Of a stretch of 12,920 bases of DNA, positions 6,226 to 12,920 are shown piece after piece. The translations under genes were made by a program, and so were the position numbers. Source of the DNA: an uncultured Treponema sp. Lineage in GTDB: Bacteria > Spirochaetota > Spirochaetia > Treponematales > Treponemataceae. The notes beneath the pieces were generated by a model. That model was not told where the DNA came from. It saw only the letters and a list, made by a program, of their open reading frames with translations, and made no database searches. Every line of letters begins with the position of its first letter. Position 1 is the first letter of the stretch. The stretch lies in NCBI GenBank assembly GCA_937923945.1, contig CALDWC010000189.1, positions 1-12,920 of the forward strand. The letters are read 5' to 3'.

Positions 6226-7349
6226 TATTTTTTCTCCTCCGTTTGCACTCGTAATTCGGAACGCTTCTTTTCGGCATTATGCTGATTTCGGGCGGCATAT
6301 AAAACGAGCGAAAGTGCAATCGCCGCGTAGCCTGCAAAATCCCTAAAGTATTCACCAATCATCGCTGATCCGAAAAGCTGTTGACCTGCCATCGGAGCGA
6401 CAATGTACAAAAAGTGCAACAGTACAACGCCGATAAATACGTTCTTGATTGAAACGCGGCTCACGGATGCCCCGCCGACCAAAATTGCGGCAGCTGCAAA
6501 AAAGCCTGTCTGATCGTGTGCGTTATACGTACTCATATTTCCCATATTCTGCAAAAAAATAATCTGACCGATACAGGCAAGCACCGTAGATATAACGATT
6601 GAAACGATACGAGTATGCTCGACCGCAATACCTGCAGAATTAGACACCTGCTGACTCTGCCCGATTGCTCGCATATCCTGTCCGAGCTTTGTTTTCCGAA
6701 ACCACACGATAAAAAAGCACAGTGCAATAATAATGAGGTATGAAAGCACGGGGATTCGTAAACCGGCAATCGTAAACGAAAACGTGTTATCCAATACTTG
6801 ACGAACGGGGGCAAGTTCCAAAGTGTTCCGTACCCCGAAACCGCGCGACAGTTGTATTGCCTTATTGTGCATCGGAATAACCGAACCCATCAAATACAAG
6901 ACAAAAAATTGATAGACACCGTTAAAAAAGAACCCTAAAATATAACTCGTCACCATTTCCCGCCCGCGGGCTTTATTCAAAATGGAACCGGCAATCCAAC
7001 CTAAAAACACGGAAAGGGGCATCCCAATGAGCGTTGCAAAAACAAGTCCGTAAATCCCGCCAATGCTCCAATCCATTGCGAAAATCAAACCGATTTGTCC
7101 CGCCATTGCACCGAGTACCATACCGAAGTTTATTCCCATACCCGCCATAATCGGCAAAATGAGAGAAAACACCAAAAACGAGTTTCGCGCTATTCTGGTG
7201 AGGATTTCACCGATAATATGATGCGCCGAAAGCCCCGAAACCGGTATCGCGATAAACGAAATAATGAGGAAAAGGAGTGAAACAATATTATCCGCCAAAA
7301 ATTCAGGCACTGAAAACTTCTTTTTATTTTCCGTTTTTATTTTAAGCAT
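6225..7349 (-). CDS. ABC transporter permease, RbsC/BPD_transp_2 family (second permease)
   Basis: This 374-aa hydrophobic protein has about 8-10 predicted membrane segments. It has a cytoplasmic coupling loop, 'GQDMRAIGQSQQVSNSAGI' (about 225-243), and a conserved 'AAAILVGGASVSRVSIKNV' segment (about 287-305); both are typical of RbsC-like permeases of carbohydrate and nucleoside importers. A charged cytoplasmic N-terminus (MLKIKTENKKK) and a basic C-terminus frame the membrane part. The ATG lies 17 nt after the stop of the first permease gene, preceded by GGGGAGG/AAGGA. It should pair with that permease to form the heterodimeric channel in the inner membrane. Confidence 0.88.
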   Translation of the reverse strand: MLKIKTENKKKFSVPEFLADNIVSLLFLIISFIAIPVSGLSAHHIIGEILTRIARNSFLVFSLILPIMAGMGINFGMVLGAMAGQIGLIFAMDWSIGGIYGLVFATLIGMPLSVFLGWIAGSILNKARGREMVTSYILGFFFNGVYQFFVLYLMGSVIPMHNKAIQLSRGFGVRNTLELAPVRQVLDNTFSFTIAGLRIPVLSYLIIIALCFFIVWFRKTKLGQDMRAIGQSQQVSNSAGIAVEHTRIVSIVISTVLACIGQIIFLQNMGNMSTYNAHDQTGFFAAAAILVGGASVSRVSIKNVFIGVVLLHFLYIVAPMAGQQLFGSAMIGEYFRDFAGYAAIALSLVLYAARNQHNAEKKRSELRVQTEEKK

Positions 7350-7366
7350 AAATCCTTGTCCTCCCC

Positions 7367-8407
7367 TTACCTTGTCTGCTGCGTCTTTCGCGTCAAGGCG
7401 TACAAAATCATTCCGTTTGACAGTACGATTCGGATTACTTCGGACATATCCGTTTCCAAAATACTGTTAATAACCGAAGGCGTCATCGAAAGAATTCCTT
7501 GGAAAAGAATAGTTCCGATCACCACATTCAAAATCGACGCTTTATTTACGGAAGCTCCTCCGATTAAAATAGCCGCAACTGCCGGAAAAGCCATATACAG
7601 CGGTGCTTTATACAGTTGGATAAAACCGAAACTTTGCTGATATAACAAAATACCGATACCGCCGCAAATAGTCGAAAGAATTATACTGATGGTTCTTGCG
7701 CGGTTTATACTAACACCGCTTGCACGGGCAAAGTCGGGGTTCGAGCCAACTGCCGTCAAAGCCGTTCCCGTTCGGGTACGCATAAATGTTTTCATTAAAA
7801 ACATACAGAGTACCGAAAACAAAATCGCTCCGGTCGGAAATTTAAATGAAGCTATTTTAATCGCTAAAAAATCATTGAGAATATTGAGCCAATACCCGTC
7901 AAGCGAAATCGTCGTCCGCAATCCTTTACCGGAATATCCCCATACCATTTTAGGATTTGAATACGGCAAGATAAGCCACAAAATCGCCATAAACGTAACG
8001 GTCGCAAAACCGATGTACATAGCGATGGTCATCTCTTCGCCTTTTACTTTATTCAAAACGGCACTGTACCCGTATCCGATAAGGCTTGAAAAGATAATCG
8101 TAAAAACAAGCGCCATTGAAAAGCCCAAAATACCCGTCAGCTGAAACTGCATTGCCAGCGTCGAACCCAAAAGTCCCCCGATAATCCCCAGTGAAAGCCC
8201 GAAGTTAAGACCGCAGCCGGCTTGAACCATCGGCACCATTGCTAAAACCATAATGGCATTCATTCCGAAACGATTTGCAATATCCGAAAGGGAAGCCCCG
8301 ATACTAACCTTTACAAACGGTGCCGCGACAAAAAGAGACAGCAAAAACAACAAAATTATAACGCGGGGAATGCCGAAATCCTCAACAAACTGTTTTATTT
8401 TTTCCAT
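7367..8407 (-). CDS. ABC transporter permease, RbsC/BPD_transp_2 family (first permease)
   Basis: This 346-aa protein has about 8-10 membrane segments. The cytoplasmic loop 'GTALTAVGSNPDFARASGV' (about 212-230) is the coupling helix that contacts the ATPase. 'AAILIGGASVNKASILNVVIG' lies near the C-terminus. Length and motifs match RbsC-type permeases. The start ATG (8405-8407) is preceded by TAGGAG, which overlaps the stop codon of the ATPase gene (TAG at 8417-8419), so the genes are nearly contiguous. It is distinct in sequence from the other permease, so the channel is a heterodimer. Confidence 0.9.
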   Translation of the reverse strand: MEKIKQFVEDFGIPRVIILLFLLSLFVAAPFVKVSIGASLSDIANRFGMNAIMVLAMVPMVQAGCGLNFGLSLGIIGGLLGSTLAMQFQLTGILGFSMALVFTIIFSSLIGYGYSAVLNKVKGEEMTIAMYIGFATVTFMAILWLILPYSNPKMVWGYSGKGLRTTISLDGYWLNILNDFLAIKIASFKFPTGAILFSVLCMFLMKTFMRTRTGTALTAVGSNPDFARASGVSINRARTISIILSTICGGIGILLYQQSFGFIQLYKAPLYMAFPAVAAILIGGASVNKASILNVVIGTILFQGILSMTPSVINSILETDMSEVIRIVLSNGMILYALTRKTQQTR

Positions 8408-8416
8408 TATGTACTC

Positions 8417-9994
8417 CTATTTTACACCCGCCATATACAAAGCAAACTCGGTTGGCTCTTCTTTCGGTGAAAGAATCCCGGCAACTTCACCTCGAAACAC
8501 CACGGCGATTCGATCACAAATCGAACGAAGTTCTTCCAACTCACTTGAAATCATAACAATCGTGGTTCCGTGTTCTTCATTTATTTTCCGCAAGGCATCC
8601 AAGACCAAAGCTTTTGCCCCGACATCAATACCGCGGGTCGGTTCGGCGACAAACAAAAGCTCCGGCTCCAAACAAAAAGCTTTTGCCAAACATATTTTTT
8701 GCTGATTACCGCCCGACAGTTCTTTCGCTTTTTGCTTGCTACCTGTACACTTGATTTGTAGCATATCGATATAGGTATTGGCAAGGGTTGTCATAGCTTT
8801 TTCATCTCGGAGTTTAATTAAGCCGCCCAAATACGGCTTTAAGTATTGCTTTTTTGACTGAATCGCGGTAAACGCAATATTCCAGTCAAGGCTTTCATCG
8901 AGTAGTAAGCCAACTCCGCGTCGGTCTTCCGAAACAAACGCCAGCCCGTCCGAAAGAGCCTGTTGGGTATGGTTCAACGTAAGTTCTTTGCCTTTGAATC
9001 GCACTTCACCGCCCGATGGAAAAATTCCCATAATTCCGTTTGGAATGCCGATTTTACCTTGTCCTGCAAGTCCGCCGATACCGAAAATTTCACCTTTTTT
9101 CACTTCAAAGTTCGCATTCCGCACTAATTCGCCCGGCATATCCACCCAAAGGTTTTTTACGTCGAGAATCGTATCGCCGAACGTTCGCTGAGAATTGTCG
9201 GAAATCGTTTGCTTCACTTCCCGCCCAACCATTGCCGCTGCAATTTTCGGAATATCGGTTTGAGAAGTCGCTACGTCTTGAATAGTTTTTCCGTCTCGCA
9301 GAACAACAACACGGTCACAAATTTCGATAACTTCTTGTAAACGATGCGAAATAAAAATAACGGCGATTCCTTTTCGGCTGAGTTGTTTTACCGCTTTCAA
9401 AAGAATTTCCGCTTCCGATTCGGTGAGTACCGCGGTCGGTTCATCCAAAACCAAAAGCTTCACCGTATCACGGTCAATTTCGCGTGCAATTTCGGTAAAC
9501 TGTTTATGTCCGACCGGCATTTCGGAAATGAGGGTTTTCGCATCGATTGAAACGCCCAATTCGTTGAGCACTTTTTGCGCCCGTTCGTTCATTTCTTTAC
9601 GACGCAATAAACTGAGCCTATCGCTGAAAATGTCCGAAAGAATTGAAGGCGTTTGCAGTTCTCGGTTGAGCATAATGTTTTCCGCTGCCGAAAATCCCGG
9701 AATAAGCGAAAACTCTTGGTGAACCATGCCGATTCCCTTATCAAGTGCGTCAAGCGGGCTATGAAAATGAACTTCCTCTTCATTGATGAGAATCCGTCCG
9801 CCGTATCCGCCCGTATCCCGAATAACAGGCATTCCGAACAAGATGCTCATAAGCGTTGTTTTGCCGGCACCGTTTTCGCCGACCAAGCCTATTATTTCTC
9901 CGCTTTTCAGTGAAAAATTAACACCTTGCAGAACCTGCGTGCCGGAAAAGTCTTTGGTAATATTTTCCAGCGTTAAAAAGTTATTTGTATCCAT
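8417..9994 (-). CDS. Double-domain ABC transporter ATPase, RbsA/CUT2-like
   Basis: The 525-aa protein has two nucleotide-binding domains. NBD1 has Walker A GENGAGKT (39-46), the Q-loop 'VHQE' (Q93), a family-typical degenerate signature 'MPVGHKQ' (159-165), Walker B 'LLVLDEPT' (180-187) and the 'FISHRL' switch. NBD2 has a degenerate Walker A 'GGLAGQGK' (307-314), a good signature 'LSGGNQQ' (426-432) and Walker B 'LLFVAEPTRGID', in which the usual Asp is Ala450 while the catalytic-type Glu451 is kept. Length is as expected for RbsA, MglA or NupO-like proteins. It powers import through the two permeases encoded downstream. The start ATG (9992-9994) has AGGA 9 nt upstream, just after a hairpin and U-tract that separate it from the lipoprotein gene. 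Confidence 0.92.
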   Translation of the reverse strand: MDTNNFLTLENITKDFSGTQVLQGVNFSLKSGEIIGLVGENGAGKTTLMSILFGMPVIRDTGGYGGRILINEEEVHFHSPLDALDKGIGMVHQEFSLIPGFSAAENIMLNRELQTPSILSDIFSDRLSLLRRKEMNERAQKVLNELGVSIDAKTLISEMPVGHKQFTEIAREIDRDTVKLLVLDEPTAVLTESEAEILLKAVKQLSRKGIAVIFISHRLQEVIEICDRVVVLRDGKTIQDVATSQTDIPKIAAAMVGREVKQTISDNSQRTFGDTILDVKNLWVDMPGELVRNANFEVKKGEIFGIGGLAGQGKIGIPNGIMGIFPSGGEVRFKGKELTLNHTQQALSDGLAFVSEDRRGVGLLLDESLDWNIAFTAIQSKKQYLKPYLGGLIKLRDEKAMTTLANTYIDMLQIKCTGSKQKAKELSGGNQQKICLAKAFCLEPELLFVAEPTRGIDVGAKALVLDALRKINEEHGTTIVMISSELEELRSICDRIAVVFRGEVAGILSPKEEPTEFALYMAGVK

Positions 9995-10010
9995 GCTGTT
10001 CTGTCCTAGT

Positions 10011-10075
10011 AAAAAAGTGAGGCAGGAAAAGCACCGTCTCCTCTTTTTCAGAGATTTAGTGCATTTTCCGCCTCA
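10011..10075 (-). terminator. Intercistronic hairpin with U-tract (partial terminator) between lipoprotein and ATPase genes
   Basis: On the - strand a long stem begins 10 nt after the lipoprotein stop. TGAGGC/GCCTCA, GGAAAA/TTTTCC and GCAC/GTGC pair with two single-base bulges, and an inner TCTC/GAGA pair closes the loop. Six U follow immediately (AAAAAA at 10011-10016 on the + strand), and then the ATPase ribosome binding site. The placement suggests that most transcripts end here, giving more binding protein than transporter. Confidence 0.7.
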
Positions 10076-10084
10076 AAACATCAA

Positions 10085-11320
10085 TTAGTTACTTTGAAAT
10101 TTCACGTTATAATATTTTTCAGGAACTTCTTGTTGGGTCGTCGGCAAAAAGCCTTGTCCAAACACGTACGTGTCCATCAATAGTAACGCGTGATTCTTTG
10201 AACGAACACCGGTACTTGCATCTATGTACATCGAGCTCTTCCATTTTGCACCGGGAGTAAATTTATTCAATGCATCCGAAAGGTCTGCCATGTTTTGGAT
10301 TTTTGCTTCTCCGTCAAGAATCCTTCGTGCATATTCGCCCAAACCGGCTGACAGCGTAAAGCCGTATGAATACGCCCACGTACCGAATCGACCTGCCCCG
10401 CCTTTTTCAACAACGGTGTCTTCAACTTTTTTTAAGATCTTCGGAAAGTCTCCCGCTTCTGCAGTCAAATCGATTCCTAAAGCGCCGGGGTAGCCCATCA
10501 ACGGTGAAGGCAAATCGGCTTCGATAAACATACCGCCGTAAGCAAAAAGCTGCTTTAACAAAGGCTCGGTGTGTGCATCGTTTGTACAGAAAAAGCAAGT
10601 GTCTTTTCCGTATTTTTCAAGCCACTGCGGAACTTTTTCCAAGATGAACTGCTGAGCACCGGCGGTTCCAACGTCGCTCGTCGGGTCGGGAGCGGTTTCA
10701 AAGTGAAATTCCATGCCTAAATCCTGACACGCAAGCTCAAGCAGCTGGCGGCGCAAACCTAAGGTCTGATACGACATGTGTCGCGGGAACGAAATGTGTA
10801 CAAAATGTTTTGCCCCGATTTGCTTTGCAGCCCACGCAATCGTGTATCCGCGAGAAATAATGTCCTGAGAAGCAACCATATCGGCAGCCGCATCGATAAC
10901 GAGCGGATCCTCGTGAGCCTCGCCTGCAAACAGTAAAACATCGGGTCGTTTTTCACGGACACGCTTAAATGCTTCAGCCGTTCCCGGAATTGCTTGATTG
11001 GCAATAATCGCCTTCATTTTCGGGTCATCCGCCAATGCGACAATCTGTGAAATGGTTGTTTCCTGCTGCGACATAAAATCGTCGGGATAGGTGATATGCT
11101 GAATCATACCGCCGTCTTTTACGGAGCCGTACAGTTTAATCAACTCTTCGGCACCCCGTAAATCATCTTCCGACTGCGAGACGGTTCCCGTCATAATACC
11201 GATGTGGTATTTTGCTCCGCTGTTTTCAGAACCGGTACTTCCGCCTTCTTTTTTAGTACAGCCGATAAGTCCGAACGCAAGTGCAAATAATGCAACAATG
11301 CTTAAAGCTTTTCTTTTCAT
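10085..11320 (-). CDS. DUF3798-type substrate-binding lipoprotein of the ABC transporter
   Basis: The mature start is chosen at ATG 11318-11320 because a strong AGGAGG lies 4 nt upstream and the protein then begins with a clean lipoprotein signal: basic MKRK, a hydrophobic stretch, and the lipobox L-I-G-C with Cys21. An upstream in-frame start at 11371 would add 17 residues, put the signal inside the protein and fall in the -35 hexamer of the promoter. The remaining ~390 residues begin 'YHIGIMTGTVSQSEDDLRGAEE' (first strand of a periplasmic-binding fold) and run as two lobes. I recognise it as the DUF3798 family, which is usually annotated as lipoprotein. As the lipid-anchored binding protein it should deliver ligand to the two permeases. 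The ligand is not known; nucleoside, sugar or riboflavin-like compounds are possible from analogy with spirochaete importers. Confidence 0.85.
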   Translation of the reverse strand: MKRKALSIVALFALAFGLIGCTKKEGGSTGSENSGAKYHIGIMTGTVSQSEDDLRGAEELIKLYGSVKDGGMIQHITYPDDFMSQQETTISQIVALADDPKMKAIIANQAIPGTAEAFKRVREKRPDVLLFAGEAHEDPLVIDAAADMVASQDIISRGYTIAWAAKQIGAKHFVHISFPRHMSYQTLGLRRQLLELACQDLGMEFHFETAPDPTSDVGTAGAQQFILEKVPQWLEKYGKDTCFFCTNDAHTEPLLKQLFAYGGMFIEADLPSPLMGYPGALGIDLTAEAGDFPKILKKVEDTVVEKGGAGRFGTWAYSYGFTLSAGLGEYARRILDGEAKIQNMADLSDALNKFTPGAKWKSSMYIDASTGVRSKNHALLLMDTYVFGQGFLPTTQQEVPEKYYNVKFQSN

Positions 11321-11342
11321 AAAGCCTCCTATTCGGAAGTTT

Positions 11343-11371
11343 ATTCTAACACAATATTTTTTACTTGTCAA
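11343..11371 (-). promoter_or_regulatory. Sigma-70-type promoter of the transporter operon
   Basis: Reading the - strand, TTGACA (11371-11366), a 17-bp spacer and TAGAAT (11348-11343) give a near-consensus promoter. The lipoprotein start codon lies 22 bp past the -10, so the leader is short. Confidence 0.8.
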
Positions 11372-11428
11372 TAATCACAGAAATACATTTTACAAGTTAC
11401 CGTAAACAATAAGCCTGTAACAAAGCTC

Positions 11429-11457
11429 TTGACTTATAAAGTGTTTTAGGATACACT
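11429..11457 (+). promoter_or_regulatory. Sigma-70-type promoter of the MinD/FlhG-like gene
   Basis: TTGACT (11429-11434), a 17-bp spacer and TACACT (11452-11457) lie 23 bp before the start codon. The leader ends GGAGGCTTTATG, the same ribosome-binding-site context as the divergent lipoprotein gene. The two -35 boxes are 57 bp apart. That gap contains only short weak inverted repeats (GTTAC/GTAAC and TTTAC/GTAAA), not a clear operator. Confidence 0.7.
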
Positions 11458-11480
11458 GACAAAACAACTTTGGAGGCTTT

Positions 11481-12632
11481 ATGCAGATTATTCCTATCGC
11501 GAGCGGTAAAGGCGGTGTCGGTAAAAGCTTATTCGCCGCAAATCTTTCCATTGCGCTTTCACAAGCCGGTAAATCGGTCGTGCTGGTTGACCTTGATTTA
11601 GGCGCATCAAACTTACATTTAGCCTTAGGAATGCAGCGAAATAAACATGGTATCGGCACTTTTTTAACCGGTAATTCTCAGTTCAGTGAAATTATGCTGC
11701 CGACGCCGTATCAAAATCTGCTCTTTATCCCCGGTGATTCCGAGCTTCCCGGTTTTGCCGCTTTAAAGTTTTATGAAAAGAAAAAACTCACAACCAATCT
11801 TTTAGCGTTGGAAGCCGATTATTTAGTTTTAGATTTGGGAGCGGGAACAGCACTCGGCATCTTAGATTTTTTCCTGTTATCGCCGCAGGGAATTTTAATC
11901 ACCGCACCGACGGTTACGGCGATTTTGGATGCGTACCTCTTTTTGAAAAATCTGGTATTCCGTATGATTACCTCATCGTTTCCAAAAAAATCGTCGGGTA
12001 GTGCGTACCTCACGAAGCTGCAATCCGATGCGCAAACCATGCAGCGGCTGTATATTCCGCGGTTGCTTTCGGAGTTGCAAAAAATCGATCCGAAAAACGC
12101 CGAAAAGCTGATCACAAAACTGCAAAGTTTTAAGCCCCGCGTTGTTATGAATATGGTTGAAAGTCCTGCCGACGCTGAAAAAGTTTTTAAACTTCGAAAT
12201 TCGTGCAAGCAATATTTGGATGTGGATTTGGAACATTTGGGCATTATTTCAAAAGACTCCATCCAGGACATCGCCCTCGCTTCGCGGTTGCCGGTGATTG
12301 TGTATAAACGAGATGCTTTGATTTCACAGGGAATTTACCGTATCAGCGAAAAAATTTTAGCTTCGCAGGAACTTCACTTTGATGATATGGAAAAGGGCGA
12401 TTATGAAGAATACAGCGATGACAGTTTTAACCTTGCCGGCGAAGAAGCAGCTGCCGACTTCCGTTCGCGCATGTCTTATCTCGAAGATTTGGTCGGCACG
12501 AACACCCTTTCTCAAAGCGATTTATACGAAGTGATTAAATCCCAGAATTTTGAAATTTCATCGCTAAAAAAAGAAAACATGCTTTTAAAATACAAATTAA
12601 AAAAAGCGATTGAAGCCGGTTTTGTGCAGTAA
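11481..12632 (+). CDS. MinD/ParA-superfamily ATPase, FlhG-like, with coiled-coil C-terminal extension
   Basis: The 383-aa protein opens with the deviant Walker A 'GKGGVGKS' (9-16, with the extra signature Lys10 and Lys15), then 'VDLDLGASNLHLALG' (36-50). The Walker B region 'LVLDLGAGTALGILDFFLL' has D118. The 'DLGAGT..LDFF' form is characteristic of a FlhG/MinD-like subgroup (COG0455 type) found in spirochaetes and deltaproteobacteria. About residues 180-220 form an insert not seen in typical MinD ('SAYLTKLQSDAQTMQRLY'). The last ~60 residues are a charged, heptad-like helix ('EDLVGTNTLSQSDLYEVI', 'SLKKENMLLKYKLKKAI') and no amphipathic membrane-targeting helix is obvious. The likely role is a nucleotide-dependent positioning or partition switch, for example in flagellar number, cell polarity or cargo placement. 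It starts at ATG 11481 behind GGAGG. No flhF or flagellar gene lies next to it in this window. Confidence 0.85.
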   Translation: MQIIPIASGKGGVGKSLFAANLSIALSQAGKSVVLVDLDLGASNLHLALGMQRNKHGIGTFLTGNSQFSEIMLPTPYQNLLFIPGDSELPGFAALKFYEKKKLTTNLLALEADYLVLDLGAGTALGILDFFLLSPQGILITAPTVTAILDAYLFLKNLVFRMITSSFPKKSSGSAYLTKLQSDAQTMQRLYIPRLLSELQKIDPKNAEKLITKLQSFKPRVVMNMVESPADAEKVFKLRNSCKQYLDVDLEHLGIISKDSIQDIALASRLPVIVYKRDALISQGIYRISEKILASQELHFDDMEKGDYEEYSDDSFNLAGEEAAADFRSRMSYLEDLVGTNTLSQSDLYEVIKSQNFEISSLKKENMLLKYKLKKAIEAGFVQ

Positions 12633-12639
12633 CGCACAA

Positions 12640-12672
12640 GGAGGCACCGATTAATTTTCGAGTAAATTAAGG
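12640..12672 (+). repeat. 33-bp repeat with internal hairpin, copy 1
   Basis: Positions 12640-12672 run GGAGGCACCGATTAATT, a variable loop, then AATTAAGG. Inside, TTAATTT and AAATTAA form a perfect 7-bp stem with a 6-nt loop that includes TCGAG. It lies just after the MinD-like gene's stop codon. Confidence 0.55.
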
Positions 12673-12711
12673 TTATCTTGCAAAAACCGATTCTCACAGT
12701 TTCCACAAGGA

Positions 12712-12764
12712 GCCATCCCGCTTTCGCAGGAAGCATTGCGGTAAGGTCCGATGAGCGGGATGGC
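12712..12764. repeat. Perfect 11-bp inverted repeat with 31-nt internal region
   Basis: GCCATCCCGCT (12712-12722) and AGCGGGATGGC (12754-12764) are exact reverse complements. Inside, CGCA (12725-12728) and TGCG (12737-12740) can form a second small stem. A further 7-bp perfect hairpin, CCGTAAA/TTTACGG, follows at 12842-12863. An open frame starting at TTG 12678 (78 codons, to 12914) runs through these repeats. It has no good ribosome binding site and an arginine-rich end, so I do not call it a gene. The next true gene probably begins beyond the window. Confidence 0.5.
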
Positions 12765-12861
12765 AAAATTTTAGCCGCACAAGATTTTTCCCCGCACACA
12801 AAAGTCGAAACAAATACGCATTCGGTTTTTATAAACGCCCGCCGTAAAAATCATACTTTAC

Positions 12862-12894
12862 GGAAGCACCGGTTAATTCAATCGAGAATTGAGG
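12862..12894 (+). repeat. 33-bp repeat with internal hairpin, copy 2
   Basis: The same 33-bp length and layout as copy 1 (GGAAGCACCGGTTAATT, variable loop, AATTGAGG), with 23 of 33 positions identical. The stem TTAATT/AATTGA is kept (one G-U pair), while the loop bases differ, which is what a conserved structure would look like. Confidence 0.55.
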
Positions 12895-12920
12895 GGAGCT
12901 CTAAACGCCGGTAAACGGCA

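Noticed and set aside
6533..10088. Long open frames on the strand opposite the transporter genes
   Set aside because: They overlap well-supported genes with clear motifs, lack ribosome binding sites and have no recognisable domains; they are by-products of the codon bias of the real genes.
5800..11320. Naming the operon as the riboflavin importer RfuABCD
   Set aside because: The architecture is similar, but the lipoprotein looks like DUF3798 and I cannot show from sequence that it is an RfuA orthologue, so no symbols were assigned.
11372..11428. Operator between the divergent promoters
   Set aside because: Only 5-6 bp inverted repeats (GTTAC/GTAAC, TTTAC/GTAAA) are present, not better than chance for a 57-bp AT-rich gap.
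12678..12914. Open frame of 78 codons starting at TTG after the MinD-like gene
   Set aside because: No proper ribosome binding site, it runs through several perfect inverted repeats, the end is arginine-rich, and the sequence resembles no family I know. Treated as repeat-rich spacer.

Overview
This window looks like a piece of a host-associated Treponema chromosome (inferred). The signs are a DUF3798-type lipoprotein with a spirochaete-tolerant lipobox, an RbsA/RbsC-like transporter operon of the kind common in treponemes, a MinD/FlhG-like ATPase carrying a 'DLGAGT' Walker B, and an intermediate, A/T-leaning base composition. The species cannot be fixed from the sequence alone.

Left part (1-5276, all + strand) is a defence island. 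It opens inside a type I restriction specificity gene (hsdS), at a 24-bp tandem repeat that encodes a helical spacer. Next is a very AT-rich OLD-family ATPase/TOPRIM nuclease gene resembling GajA of the Gabija system. It is followed by only the last ~107 codons of a UvrD-like helicase, which should be its partner. The partner's apparent original start (an ATGA overlap with the nuclease stop) is still present but now reads into a stop after 7 codons, so the helicase was probably lost by an internal deletion. After a strong sigma-70-type promoter flanked by two copies of a CCGGTACAA motif comes a 735-aa GmrSD-like protein (DUF262 + DUF1524), a type IV restriction candidate.

Middle (5277-5799) is 523 bp without a convincing gene. 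It is rich in hairpins: on the - strand at least four inverted repeats in a row lead into a clear intrinsic terminator. It is either a structured 3' UTR of the transporter operon or an unannotated small RNA.

Right part (5800-11371, - strand) is one ABC uptake operon. Read in the direction of transcription, it has a consensus promoter, a DUF3798 substrate-binding lipoprotein, a hairpin plus U-tract (probable partial terminator), a double-domain RbsA-like ATPase, two RbsC-like permeases and a small membrane-anchored protein. The last four genes are tightly spaced. The substrate is not determined; the RbsA/RbsC-like architecture resembles that of spirochaete nucleoside and riboflavin (Rfu) importers.

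Far right (11429-12632, + strand), a divergent promoter drives a MinD/FlhG-like ATPase with a coiled-coil tail. The last ~290 bp (12633-12920) hold two copies of a 33-bp motif 222 bp apart and several perfect inverted repeats, with no confident gene.
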